A program made the position numbers and the translations under genes. Below the pieces are notes generated by a model. It searched no databases. It was not told the DNA's origin and saw only the letters and a program-made list of their open reading frames with translations. Positions 26,921 to 36,666 of a DNA stretch of 64,000 nt are shown here, piece by piece. Every line of letters starts with the position of its first letter. The stretch's first letter is position 1. Source of the stretch: Pseudomonadota bacterium (GTDB lineage Bacteria > Pseudomonadota > Alphaproteobacteria > Acetobacterales > Acetobacteraceae); the NCBI GenBank assembly GCA_021826225.1, contig JAKBAV010000001.1, positions 40,064 through 104,063 on the forward strand, given 5' to 3'.

Positions 26921-28533
26921 AATTCGGCCGCCTGCCGCTGGCCCAGGCCCTGGGCGGCATCCTCGCCCACAGCCTCAGATCCGGCGGCAAAATGCTGCGC
27001 AAGGGCGCCCTCATCGACGCCGCCGCGACCCGGCTCATCGCCGCCGCCGGCCATGGCGAAATCACGGTCGCCCAGCTCGAACCGGGCGATGTGCCTGAGG
27101 GGGAAGCCGCCATCCGGCTCGGCGCCCTGTTGCTCGGCCCGCATCTGCGCCGTTCCGCCGCTATCAATGGCCGCGTGAATATATTCAGCCAGGTCGGTGG
27201 TCTGTTGCGTCTCGCCCCTGGCGTCATTGAGCGCCTCAATCGGGCAAATGAATCGGTCACCCTGGCGACCCTGCCGGATCGTGCCATGGTAGCCGAGGGC
27301 GACATGGTGGCAACGCTGAAAATCATCCCCTTCGCGGTCAGCGCCGCCGCCATGGATACCGCGCAACGCATTCTGCGTGCGCCGGCCTTCCGCCTCGAAC
27401 CCTTCCAGGCCCTTACGGTGGGACTCGTGCTGACCGAATTGCCGCATGTGAAGGAGGCCACGCTGCAGGGCACCATCGCCGCCACGCAATCCCGCATCGC
27501 GGCGCGCGGCGGCACCATGCTTCCGGCCCTGCGCACGCCGCATCAGGAGGCACCGCTGACCGCGGCTATACGCCAGCTTCTGGCAGACGGTGCCGGGCTC
27601 ATCCTTATCGCCGGCGCCTCGGCGGTGACCGACCGCCAGGATGTCGCGCCCCGCGCCGTCGTGGCTTCCGGCGGCACGATCACTCGTTTCGGTATGCCGG
27701 TCGACCCGGGCAATCTCATCTGTTTCGGCGAAATCGCCGGCCTGCCCGCCATCATCCTGCCCGGCTGTGCCCGCAGCCCAGCCGCCAACGGCATAGACTG
27801 GGTGCTCGACCGTATTTTTGTGGGCGAAACCATCACATCGGCTGACATCGCCGCGATGGGCGTGGGCGGCCTGCTCAAAGAAACCGATAGCCGTCCAATG
27901 CCGCGGGCCAGGGCCCGGATCACGGGCATCGGCGCGGCGCCGAGAACCCGCCCGCAAATCGCCGCCCTCGTCATGGCCGCCGGCCTGTCGCGCCGTATGG
28001 CGCCGGCCAACAAACTCCTGCTCCCCATGCCGGACGGCCGCCTGATGATCGCCCAGACCGTGGACCACGCGCTGGCCTCCGGTGCCAATCCGGTCATCGT
28101 CGTCACCGGCCATCAGGATGCCGAAATCAAAGCCGCTCTCGCCGGCAGACAGGTGCAGTTCACCCATGCCGCGGACTACGCCGCGGGCATGTCGGCATCG
28201 TTGCGCGCCGGCATCGCCGCGTTACCCGCGACAGCGAGCGCCGTCCTTGTCTGCCTGGGCGACATGCCTCTGGTGGCGCCCGAAACGCTGAACCGCATCA
28301 TCACCGCCTTCGACCCCGCGGAGGGCCGCGAAATCATCATCCCTGTCCATGCTGGCAAACGCGGCAACCCTGTTCTCTGGGCCCGCCGCTTCTTTCCGGA
28401 TCTGCAACAGCTCACAGGTGATTCTGGCGCCCGCCAGATCATGCATGGGCACACGAAACAAATCGCCGAATTCCCGGCCCCAGCCACCATCCTGTACGAC
28501 TTCGACACTCCGGCCGGTCAGGTCCGCTCCTGA
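26917..28533 (+). CDS. Molybdopterin-binding (MoeA-like)/MobA-like cytidylyltransferase fusion
   Basis: N-terminal LILIAGASAVTDRQDVAP; C-terminal ALVMAAGLSRRMAPANKLLLPMPDGRLMIAQTV; next to coxI-like genes. Confidence 0.88.
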   Translation: MKFGRLPLAQALGGILAHSLRSGGKMLRKGALIDAAATRLIAAAGHGEITVAQLEPGDVPEGEAAIRLGALLLGPHLRRSAAINGRVNIFSQVGGLLRLAPGVIERLNRANESVTLATLPDRAMVAEGDMVATLKIIPFAVSAAAMDTAQRILRAPAFRLEPFQALTVGLVLTELPHVKEATLQGTIAATQSRIAARGGTMLPALRTPHQEAPLTAAIRQLLADGAGLILIAGASAVTDRQDVAPRAVVASGGTITRFGMPVDPGNLICFGEIAGLPAIILPGCARSPAANGIDWVLDRIFVGETITSADIAAMGVGGLLKETDSRPMPRARARITGIGAAPRTRPQIAALVMAAGLSRRMAPANKLLLPMPDGRLMIAQTVDHALASGANPVIVVTGHQDAEIKAALAGRQVQFTHAADYAAGMSASLRAGIAALPATASAVLVCLGDMPLVAPETLNRIITAFDPAEGREIIIPVHAGKRGNPVLWARRFFPDLQQLTGDSGARQIMHGHTKQIAEFPAPATILYDFDTPAGQVRS

Positions 28534-28537
28534 ACCA

Positions 28538-28650
28538 AGAGACTGTTTCATAAGTCTGCTCCGGAGGCCGTCAAGCGGCGATTTTGTGCGCTCCGGTGCT
28601 CGAAAATCACCACTTGACGACTCACCAGAGCGACTTCTGAAACAGTCTCT
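28538..28650. repeat. 113-bp foldback/MITE-like element
   Basis: 13-bp perfect termini AGAGACTGTTTCA / TGAAACAGTCTCT; imperfect complementarity across 48-nt arms (28538-28585, 28603-28650) around a 17-nt centre. Confidence 0.65.
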
Positions 28651-29497
28651 AAGCGCCGGCTTTCTTGCCGCCGCTCATGGCCGAGGAGTTTATGGCACCG
28701 GTGAACAGACCGCTGACAAAACCCTGGTCGGTATAAAGCAGGGCGCCGGTGACGACAGCGTTCAGCGGGCTGTTGAGCAAAATCAGTGGCCAGGCCTGTT
28801 CCTCGGCGGTGGCCATGCGGTGCAGCACCGGATAGGGAAAATTATCAAGGAAGTCCTGGCCAAGCACGTCCACGGAGGCTTCCATGAAGGCGGTCTTGGT
28901 CGGGCAGGGGGCGGTGGCGTTGAGGCGGATACGCCGTTTCATGCCAAGCTCGATGGAGAATTTCTGCACCCACACCGCAAGCATTTCCTTGGATGTGGTA
29001 TAGCCATCGCGCAGCTTGTCCGGGTTGGCCTCGCACCATTTACGGGCCTCACGCGGGTCGCCTATGGCCAGGAGTTCGAGGTTCTGGGCGAGGTTCTTCT
29101 GCCATGAGAGACATGCATCTGACGAGATCAGCGCGATGCCGCCGCCATCCTTCACGGCCGGCAGAACCTCCTCGATGAATTGCCGTGCGCCGACATAATT
29201 GATGAGCATGCATTTTAGCGCGCCGACGGCATGCGGCGGCACGCCCGCGCAGGGAAACAGGAAGTCGATCGGGCCGATGCCGCGTAGCGCTTGGGCCGTG
29301 GCGCTTACCTGGTCCGGGTCGGACAGATCGGCTTTATGGAAGCCGGCACAGGGGATTTTCGGATCGACGATATCAACGATATGCACGCTGGCGCCCAGCT
29401 CGCCGAGAATCCGCGCCACGGCCTCGCCCATGCCGGACGATCCGCCAGTGACGATGGCGGTCGTGCCGCGGTAGCCGAGCCCATCAAGATTGCCCAT
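28649..29497 (-). CDS. SDR-family oxidoreductase
   Basis: TAIVTGGSSGMGEAVARILGELGASVHIVD; start MGNLDGL at 29497 (in-frame Met also at 29512). Confidence 0.85.
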   Translation of the reverse strand: MGNLDGLGYRGTTAIVTGGSSGMGEAVARILGELGASVHIVDIVDPKIPCAGFHKADLSDPDQVSATAQALRGIGPIDFLFPCAGVPPHAVGALKCMLINYVGARQFIEEVLPAVKDGGGIALISSDACLSWQKNLAQNLELLAIGDPREARKWCEANPDKLRDGYTTSKEMLAVWVQKFSIELGMKRRIRLNATAPCPTKTAFMEASVDVLGQDFLDNFPYPVLHRMATAEEQAWPLILLNSPLNAVVTGALLYTDQGFVSGLFTGAINSSAMSGGKKAGA

Positions 29498-29567
29498 TTT
29501 TGCCTCCTTCACCCCAAGGATAGCGTGGACTATCTTTGGCGATGTTTCAACCCGTCCGTCCTTCGGG

Positions 29568-30308
29568 CTACACGTCGAAGGAGAGATCCTGCGGCCAGTT
29601 CTTCTCGGTCATGGCGCGCGGCATATGGATGCCGCATTCGGTCTTCTCCTGGCCGGCCCAGCGCCCCGAGCGCTTATCCTGCCCCGGTAGCGGCTTGGCC
29701 GTGCAGGTGGCGCAGCCGATCGAGGTATAGCCCTGCGCCTGGAGCGGATGGCGCGGCAGATCATGGGCGAGGAAATACGCGTCGATCTGTTCATCATCCC
29801 AATAAGCCAGCGGGTTGACGGTGATGCGGCCATCAGCCCCGGTTTCCACCGGCCGCAAATCCGCCCGTGTGCCGGACTGGCTGCGCTTGCGCCCCGTTAT
29901 CCAAGCCTCGAAGCCGGTCAGCGCCTCATCCAGCGGGTTGGTCTTGCGGATGGCGCAGCACAGGTCGGTATCCTTCTCCCATAGCCGGCCATTCGGGTCG
30001 TAAGCGGCAAGCTGCGCTCCGGAAGGGCGGATGGAGCGGATATCGGTGAGCCTCAGCCGGGCGGCGAGTGCATCGCGATAGATCAGCGTCTCCGGGAACA
30101 GCTTGCCGGTTTCGAGGAAGATCACCGGCAGGCCGGGGTCGATCTGCGCCACCATATGGAGCAAAATCACGGATTCGGTGCCGAATGACGAAACCAGCGC
30201 GATCCGTCCGGCGAAATTGCGGCTTATGGCATCGGTCAGAATGGTCTGGGCATCGGGCGGGGTGACATTATCGAGCATTGGCTTGTCCTGAGGCGAATTT
30301 TTATCCAT
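29568..30308 (-). CDS. cysH: Phosphoadenylyl/adenylyl-sulfate reductase
   Basis: ALVSSFGTESVILLHMVAQIDPGLPVIFLETGKLFPETL; CCAIRKTNPL; RKRSQSGTRADL; GYTSIGCATCT (Cys pairs) and ECGIH. Confidence 0.92.
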   Translation of the reverse strand: MDKNSPQDKPMLDNVTPPDAQTILTDAISRNFAGRIALVSSFGTESVILLHMVAQIDPGLPVIFLETGKLFPETLIYRDALAARLRLTDIRSIRPSGAQLAAYDPNGRLWEKDTDLCCAIRKTNPLDEALTGFEAWITGRKRSQSGTRADLRPVETGADGRITVNPLAYWDDEQIDAYFLAHDLPRHPLQAQGYTSIGCATCTAKPLPGQDKRSGRWAGQEKTECGIHMPRAMTEKNWPQDLSFDV

Positions 30309-30313
30309 GGCGG

Positions 30314-30874
30314 CTAGTCGGCTTTCGGCGCTGGCAGCCAACAGCGCGCAACGGCATGATCGGCAATGCGCCGCGCCGCCTCGGCCATGGGAATCCGCTC
30401 CGCGCGCCACCCCTCCCGCAGCGCCGCGACCTCGGCCACCCGCTCCGCCCAGACCGGGGGAAACAGGTTTTCCAGCGCCCGGCGTATTACGCCAGCCAGC
30501 CCAGGTGCTGCCCCACCGGTGGAAACGGTGAGCAGCAGATCCCCCCGCCGGATTTCCGCGACGGCGTGAAAATCGCAAAATTCCGGCACATCCTCGACAT
30601 TCACCAACACGCCCGCCGCCCGTGCCGCCTGTACCAAAGGCACATGCTGCGCCGCCTCCAGCCCGGCAACATAGAGCATGTGCAGGGCCGCCAGCGCCGT
30701 TTCATCCGGCGGAAAGCTCTGCGCCCCGGCCTGCGCGCCCAGTGCCGCATCCGCCGCAAAGAGCACGGGCGCGACTCCGGCCGCGCGCAGGGCGTTCAGC
30801 CGCCGCAAAGCAGGCGCACCGGCACCGGCCAGGCCGATTCGCACGGCAGAGGGGTTGAGAGCAATGGGAAGCAT
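30314..30874 (-). CDS. Siroheme synthase N-terminal-like (precorrin-2 dehydrogenase/ferrochelatase)
   Basis: VRIGLAGAGAPALRRLNALRAAGVAPVLFA; DVPEFCDFHAVAEIRRGDLLLTVSTGGAAPGLAGVIRR; next to cysH. Confidence 0.82.
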   Translation of the reverse strand: MLPIALNPSAVRIGLAGAGAPALRRLNALRAAGVAPVLFAADAALGAQAGAQSFPPDETALAALHMLYVAGLEAAQHVPLVQAARAAGVLVNVEDVPEFCDFHAVAEIRRGDLLLTVSTGGAAPGLAGVIRRALENLFPPVWAERVAEVAALREGWRAERIPMAEAARRIADHAVARCWLPAPKAD

Positions 30875-31057
30875 GATCCTCCAAGAAAGGATTTTTTCCA
30901 CGGATGCAATGCAGAGGAAGAAATAAAGATTTTCTGCTTTGTTTGCCATAAGCCGCGCAATTATTTTGCGGCGTCGGGCGTTTCCCCGCCAAACCTGCCC
31001 CCTCTTATCCCTATTAAAATACTGTGGTTATTGCCCCGAACCGGCGTGACGCCGCCT

Positions 31058-32479
31058 TCATGTGTCGGAGACGGCAAGATCCATGCAGAACACCGTGCCG
31101 CGCGGCCCGGTAGTCTCCAGAAGCAGATCCCCGCCATGGGCGCGGATGAGATCGCGCGCGATGGCGAGGCCCAGCCCCGTGCCGCCATAGCGCCCGGAGC
31201 TGGTGAAGGGCTTGAACAGATTATCCTGCACCCGCAGCGGCAGGCCCGGCCCGTCATCGCTCACACGCAACTGCGTGAGCACACCCTCGCGCTCGGTCGC
31301 CAGCCGGATGGTTTTCGCCCCGGCCTCGGCGGCGTTCTTCATCAGGTTCACCAGCACGCGGTAAATCTGCGCCCGGTCCAGCGCCAGGACCAGATCCGTG
31401 GGCACCTCGTTGATGAAGCGTACATCCGGCGAGAGCGGCCGCACCATCGAGATCGCCTCATCGGCCAGCTCGTTCAGCTCCACCGCGCTACGGGTGATCG
31501 GTGGCGGCCCCTCGCGGGCGAAATCCACCGTGCGGGTCACGAGCTGGGAGGCGCGCTCCACGGCGGGGATCAAGGTACGGGTGGCGCGCTGCACGGTCGG
31601 GTCGTCCACGCTTTGCAGCCGGTCGGCGACGAGCAGCGCGGTTGCGAGAATGTTGCGCAGGTCATGGCTGATCTTGGCCACGGAGGTGCCCACGGCGGCG
31701 AGGCGCGCATTACGCCACAAGGCGGCGCGCATCTCATCCTGCATGATCTTGAGTTCGCGCGCGGCGGTGGAAATATCGTCATCCGGCCGCGCCGCCAACC
31801 AGGCGAGGTCCGAGGCCTCGTCCTGTTCCGGGTCTTCGCGGAAATTGATGATGCTGGTGGTGATGACGCGCATCGGCCGCACCAGGAGCCGGTCGAGCAT
31901 GGCAAATACCAGCAGCCCGGTGATCAGCGCCACGATCACCGTGACCATGAAGACATGCGCGGCATCGTTGCGTAGTTCCAGGGTCAGCGGGCCGGCATCG
32001 GCGATCACCTCCACCATGGCGCCGGGCTCCAGGGGTGAGGGCGCCTGGATATCCAGAATTGGACGGCCGAACCCGGCAACCCGCAGCACGGCATGCCAGG
32101 TGCCGTAGCCGACATTCTGCGTGGCCATCTCGGCGCGGATGCGCGGTGGCAGTCGTTGCATATCCGCGCTTTGCAACACCACGGGGGCGCGGCCTGGCAA
32201 CTCCAGGCTAATGCTCATCGCGCCGGCATAATCGAGCATGTTATGCTGAATATCCGGCGTTACCGGCATGCCGCTCTGCGCCACCGCATAGAGCACGAGT
32301 TGGGCGTGGTTGACGCGCTCCCATATCCAGTTGTTACGCAACTGGCCAAGGCCGGGCAGCAATACGATCAGCTCGATGCCGAGAATAACCGCCACGGTAA
32401 GCCAGAGGACACGCCCGGAGAGCGAATCGCCGAACAGCTCGAAACGCTGACGGCCAGGGCGGCGGCCAACCGGGCTCAT
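31058..32479 (-). CDS. Membrane sensor histidine kinase
   Basis: N-terminal TM segments; TSVAKISHDLRNILATALL (H-box); NLMKNAAEAG (N-box); RVSDDGPGLP; GGTGLGLAIARDL. Confidence 0.9.
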   Translation of the reverse strand: MSPVGRRPGRQRFELFGDSLSGRVLWLTVAVILGIELIVLLPGLGQLRNNWIWERVNHAQLVLYAVAQSGMPVTPDIQHNMLDYAGAMSISLELPGRAPVVLQSADMQRLPPRIRAEMATQNVGYGTWHAVLRVAGFGRPILDIQAPSPLEPGAMVEVIADAGPLTLELRNDAAHVFMVTVIVALITGLLVFAMLDRLLVRPMRVITTSIINFREDPEQDEASDLAWLAARPDDDISTAARELKIMQDEMRAALWRNARLAAVGTSVAKISHDLRNILATALLVADRLQSVDDPTVQRATRTLIPAVERASQLVTRTVDFAREGPPPITRSAVELNELADEAISMVRPLSPDVRFINEVPTDLVLALDRAQIYRVLVNLMKNAAEAGAKTIRLATEREGVLTQLRVSDDGPGLPLRVQDNLFKPFTSSGRYGGTGLGLAIARDLIRAHGGDLLLETTGPRGTVFCMDLAVSDT

Positions 32480-33447
32480 GTCTCGCGTAAGGCAGTATCC
32501 GCCGCGGCCCGCCCGGCGGCGAACAGATCGTCGAGAAAGCCCTTCTCGGTGTTCATCTTGGAGGTGAGGGGGTGGTGCGCGAGGGCCGCATCGGCGGGGA
32601 TATCCAGCAGGCTGGTATGCGGCGGCAGGAGCGAGAGCTCGGCCTCCAGCGGGGCCTGGAAGGCGATTTCATGCAGGCGGTGCACGATATCGGCGGTGGA
32701 GCTTGGCACGCCGGGCCGGCGGCGCGGCTGGGCGCGGATGAGGATGAGCCGGTCCGGAAGGGGGCTCAGCACCGGGGTGAGCGGCGGGTTGCAGCTATAG
32801 CCGCCATCCCAGTAATGCCGCCCGGCGATTTCCACGGCGGGAAACATCATCGGAATACAGGCCGAGGCGAGCAGATGCCGCACCCCGACCTCCTTGTTCG
32901 TGAACACTTTGGTCTCGCCGCTCTCTACATCGGTGGCCCCGACAAAGAGCTTGATAGCGTTGGGGTCGTTCAGCGCCGCCGGGTCGAGCAGCCCGCGCAG
33001 CACCGGCTCCAGCGGGTTGATGTCCATCGGGTTGAGCTGGCTCGGGCTGAACATGCGCAAGGCATTGGTAAAGCCGGTCATGGCCAGCTCATTGCCGAAT
33101 TCCATGCCCTTGCCCCACATCCAGTCGAGCGGCGAGGCCGGCATGCCGTTGCTGAAGATATGCGCTGAGGCGACGCGCTCCCACAGCAGCGCGACAGCCG
33201 CGCGCGCCCCCGCATTGCCGCCACGCACATGGCCCTGCACCGCCATGGCGGCGATCATCGCGCCTGACGAGACGCCGGTGATGGCGGAAAATTCGAGTCC
33301 CGATTCGAGCAGCCGGTCCAGCGCCCCCCAGGTGAAGGCGCCATGCGCGCCGCCGCCCTGCAGGGCCAGGACGATCCGTGGAGGGGTTGATTTACGGGAA
33401 ACCACTTTGGCCGGGGATGTTTTGGGAGAAGTTACGCGTAAAACCAT
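32476..33447 (-). CDS. Patatin-like phospholipase
   Basis: LALQGGGAHGAFTWGALDRLLE; GVSSGAMIA (GxSxG); DGGYSCNPPL (DGG); overlaps the kinase gene by 4 nt. Confidence 0.9.
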   Translation of the reverse strand: MVLRVTSPKTSPAKVVSRKSTPPRIVLALQGGGAHGAFTWGALDRLLESGLEFSAITGVSSGAMIAAMAVQGHVRGGNAGARAAVALLWERVASAHIFSNGMPASPLDWMWGKGMEFGNELAMTGFTNALRMFSPSQLNPMDINPLEPVLRGLLDPAALNDPNAIKLFVGATDVESGETKVFTNKEVGVRHLLASACIPMMFPAVEIAGRHYWDGGYSCNPPLTPVLSPLPDRLILIRAQPRRRPGVPSSTADIVHRLHEIAFQAPLEAELSLLPPHTSLLDIPADAALAHHPLTSKMNTEKGFLDDLFAAGRAAADTALRET

Positions 33448-33487
33448 AATCCCACGCTGCGCCTTGTTGCGCTGCGGGGCAAGCTTG

Positions 33488-33925
33488 TCAGGCCCGTGGC
33501 GGAAAATGTAGCGCCGCCGCAATACGGTTCCAGGCATTGATGGCGGCGATGGCAATGGTGAGCTGTTCGATCTCGGAGGCGGAAAATTCCGCGCCGGCCA
33601 CCAGGCGGTCGGCCGTACCGAGATGCGCCCCGCCCAGCAAGGTCAGGCGTTCGCCATAGTTCAGGGCCGCCCGTTCGCGCGCATCGAACGCCTCCGCGTC
33701 GCGCCATGCCGCCAGCAGATCCAGCTTGCGCTCCGCCACGTGCAGTTGCCGGGCCAGGCCCAGGTGAAATTGCAGGCAGAAGGCGCAGCCATTGAGCTGG
33801 CTGATGCGGATTTTAACCAGTTCCACGAGCCCATGCTCTAGCCCATGCGCCGTCGCGGCGCCGCTCAACTGACGCAACGCTGCCACGGCATCTGGCTGGT
33901 GGTTGGCAAAATCATCGAACGACAT
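33488..33925 (-). CDS. Carboxymuconolactone decarboxylase/AhpD-family protein
   Basis: [56 protein letters not shown] (CxxC..H). Confidence 0.88.
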   Translation of the reverse strand: MSFDDFANHQPDAVAALRQLSGAATAHGLEHGLVELVKIRISQLNGCAFCLQFHLGLARQLHVAERKLDLLAAWRDAEAFDARERAALNYGERLTLLGGAHLGTADRLVAGAEFSASEIEQLTIAIAAINAWNRIAAALHFPPRA

Positions 33926-34125
33926 TGTTTGACTCCGGCATTGTGGTCGCGCCATCTCACCATGGCACGGGCGTGTGGCCAAGCCTTCCAGGGCGGTCAT
34001 CCTGGGTGTTTCATGCATTGACGCCGTGGCCATCCCCCGCCTATACCGCGCCAGCGTGCCCGGCCGGCGACGGCCCGGGCCAAAGTCTTTTGTCGTGTTA
34101 TTCGTTTATTTGTGGAGTGACTGCC

Positions 34126-34260
34126 GTGAAACGGACCTATCAACCTTCCAAACTCGTCCGCAAGCGCCGGCATGGTTTTCGCGCCCGCATGGCAACTGTT
34201 GGCGGCCGCAAGGTGCTCGCCAACCGCCGCGCCAAGGGCCGCGCCAAACTCTCCGCCTAA
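34126..34260 (+). CDS. rpmH: 50S ribosomal protein L34
   Basis: GTG start; [44 protein letters not shown]. Confidence 0.98.
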   Translation: MKRTYQPSKLVRKRRHGFRARMATVGGRKVLANRRAKGRAKLSA

Positions 34261-34289
34261 TTTTACACGCCCAAAGCGGGGGGCGCGCC

Positions 34290-34655
34290 ATGCCAAGGCA
34301 GACTCTGCCCAAGCGATTCAAGCGGCGGGCCGACTTTCTCCGCCTCGCGGCGCAGGGGCGCAAGCTCGTTAAACCGGGTTTTGTCCTCCAGGCGCTGCGC
34401 CAGATGGCGGAAGCTGAAGCGCCATCCATTGCGCCCGCCCCTGTTCTGGGGTTCACCGCGACCAAAAAAATTGGCAACGCGGTCATCCGCAACCGCGCCA
34501 AGCGCCGCCTGCGTGAGGCATCGCGCCTGGTTCTGGCCGGGCGCAATGCCGCCGGCCTCGAACTCGTGTTGGTGGCGCGGCGCGAAACCGGAACCATGCC
34601 GTTCGCCACATTATGCCGCAATCTGGCGCAGGCCGTGGATGAGTTCACCGCATGA
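34290..34655 (+). CDS. rnpA: Ribonuclease P protein component
   Basis: [39 protein letters not shown]. Confidence 0.95.
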   Translation: MPRQTLPKRFKRRADFLRLAAQGRKLVKPGFVLQALRQMAEAEAPSIAPAPVLGFTATKKIGNAVIRNRAKRRLREASRLVLAGRNAAGLELVLVARRETGTMPFATLCRNLAQAVDEFTA

Positions 34656-34906
34656 GCCCCGCCGCCTACATGCTGTCCGGTGCGGTGCGGGTGTACCAGC
34701 TCACCTTGCGGCCGCTCATCGGCGCCAATTGCCGGTTCGAACCCTCCTGCAGCGCCTATGCGCGCGAAGCGCTCCACACCCATGGCGCCACGCGCGGCAG
34801 CCTGCTGGCCGCCCGGCGCATCCTGCGCTGCCATCCTTTCAACCCGGGCGGCTACGACCCGGTTCCCGCTCACTCAGCCCCCGCTCACTCAGCTAAGGAT
34901 TCCTGA
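34652..34906 (+). CDS. yidD: Membrane protein insertion efficiency factor YidD
   Basis: [47 protein letters not shown]. Confidence 0.95.
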   Translation: MSPAAYMLSGAVRVYQLTLRPLIGANCRFEPSCSAYAREALHTHGATRGSLLAARRILRCHPFNPGGYDPVPAHSAPAHSAKDS

Positions 34907-34911
34907 ATTTC

Positions 34912-36666
34912 ATGGACCAGAAGCGCCTGCTCCTCGCCCTCCTCTTTTCCTTCGCTGTTCTGGGGGCGTTCGATTATATCGACACGCATTTCCTGCCGCA
35001 CCAGCCCGCCGTGACCAGTACGGCGGCGAGCGGCCCGGCGGGTAAAACGGCGCAGGAGGAGGCCACCACCCAGCCTCTCGCCCCGACAGGCATAACGGCC
35101 GGCACGAGCCCCGCCGCCGCGAGCCCCGGCCCGCGTCTCGCCATCGCAGCCCCGTTGATGCAGGGCAGCATCGGCCTCACCGGCGCGGTGTTCGACGATA
35201 TCACCTTACCCGCCTATCATGAGACCATCGACCCGAATTCCCCGCTGGTGCAGATCATGGGCCGCCGCGGCGGCCCCACCCCGACCTATGCTCAATTCGG
35301 CTGGAGCGGCCCGGCGGGTGTGAAGGTGCCCACCGACAGCACATTGTGGACCGCCTCGGGCGCCACGCTGACCCCGGCATCACCTGTCACTTTGTCCTGG
35401 GATAACGGCCAGGGCCTGACCTTCCAGCTTCTGCTCTCGGTCGATGACAAATACATGTTCACCGTCAACCAGAACGTGATCAACCACGGTACGGCGCCGG
35501 TTTCGCTGTTCCCCTGGTCCCGGGTGGTGCGCGACTACAAGCCTGTGGAGCAGACAAGCTGGGTGCTGTTCGATGGCCCGCTCGGCGTATTCGACGGCAC
35601 GCTGCAGCAGGAATCCTACAAGGCACTCAAGAACGACAAAGTCTGGCCGTCAGACGGCACCACCGCGACCAAGGGGCAAGGTGGCTGGGCCGGGATCACC
35701 ACTAAATACTGGCTGGCCGCCGTGGCGCCCGATTCCGGTGCCGCCATGAATGCCAGCATGAGCTACGGCACGGTTAAGGATGGCGATGGCGGTGCCTATC
35801 AGACCAGTTTCATCACCAGCAATGCCATCATCGCGCCGCCCGGCGGCCAGGCCGGCTTCACCAGCCATCTGTTCACCGGCGCCAAGGTGGTGCGCATTCT
35901 GGATGCTTACCAGTCCGAATACCACATCACCAACCTCTACAAGGCAGTGGATTTCGGCCATCTCTATATCCTCACCAAGCCGATCTTCTTCGCGCTCGAC
36001 TACCTGAACGGGCTGACCGGCAATTTCGGCCTGGCCATCCTTATCTTCACGGTCGGCGTCAAACTGCTGTTCTTCCCGCTGGCCAGCTATTCCTACCGTT
36101 CGATGGCGCGTATGAAGAACGTGCAGCCGAAGATCAAGGCGCTGAAGGACCAGTACAAGGACGACCAGACCGGACTGCAGCAGGCCACCATGGCGCTGTA
36201 CAAAGCGGAAAAGATCAATCCCGCCTCCGGCTGCCTGCCGATGCTGGTGCAGATTCCTGTGTTTTTCTCGCTCTACAAGGTCATCTTCATCACCATCGAG
36301 ATGCGCCAGGCGCCGTTCTATGGCTGGATCCATGATCTTTCCGCGCCGGACCCGACCAATTTGTTCACTTTGTTCGGCCTTGTGCCCTGGGACCCGGCCA
36401 CCATCAACCCGCTCCTGCATGTCGGGCTGTTGCCGATCATCATGGGCGCCACCATGTTCCTGCAGCAGCGCCTCAACCCGCCGGCGGCCGATCCGGCCCA
36501 GGCGCGCATGTTCCAGTTCATGCCGCTGCTCTTCACCTTCATGCTGGCGCGCTCGCCTGCCGGGCTGGTATTGTACTGGGCCTGGAACAACCTTTTATCC
36601 GTGGGGCAACAATGGCTGATCATGCGCCGGGCGATGCCGAAGAAGACGCTTCCGGCCAAGGCCTGA
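34912..36666 (+). CDS. yidC: Membrane protein insertase YidC
   Basis: MDQKRLLLALLFSFAVL; NFGLAILIFTVGVKLLFFPLASYSYRSMARMKNVQPKIKALK; gene context. Confidence 0.96.
   Translation: MDQKRLLLALLFSFAVLGAFDYIDTHFLPHQPAVTSTAASGPAGKTAQEEATTQPLAPTGITAGTSPAAASPGPRLAIAAPLMQGSIGLTGAVFDDITLPAYHETIDPNSPLVQIMGRRGGPTPTYAQFGWSGPAGVKVPTDSTLWTASGATLTPASPVTLSWDNGQGLTFQLLLSVDDKYMFTVNQNVINHGTAPVSLFPWSRVVRDYKPVEQTSWVLFDGPLGVFDGTLQQESYKALKNDKVWPSDGTTATKGQGGWAGITTKYWLAAVAPDSGAAMNASMSYGTVKDGDGGAYQTSFITSNAIIAPPGGQAGFTSHLFTGAKVVRILDAYQSEYHITNLYKAVDFGHLYILTKPIFFALDYLNGLTGNFGLAILIFTVGVKLLFFPLASYSYRSMARMKNVQPKIKALKDQYKDDQTGLQQATMALYKAEKINPASGCLPMLVQIPVFFSLYKVIFITIEMRQAPFYGWIHDLSAPDPTNLFTLFGLVPWDPATINPLLHVGLLPIIMGATMFLQQRLNPPAADPAQARMFQFMPLLFTFMLARSPAGLVLYWAWNNLLSVGQQWLIMRRAMPKKTLPAKA

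Noticed and set aside
26713-28167. 484-aa minus-strand ORF opposite the MoeA/MobA fusion; similar cases at 24300-25502, 30278-31975, 40956-42371 and 45314-46708
   Set aside because: All lie opposite well-supported genes and have low-complexity, non-protein-like composition.
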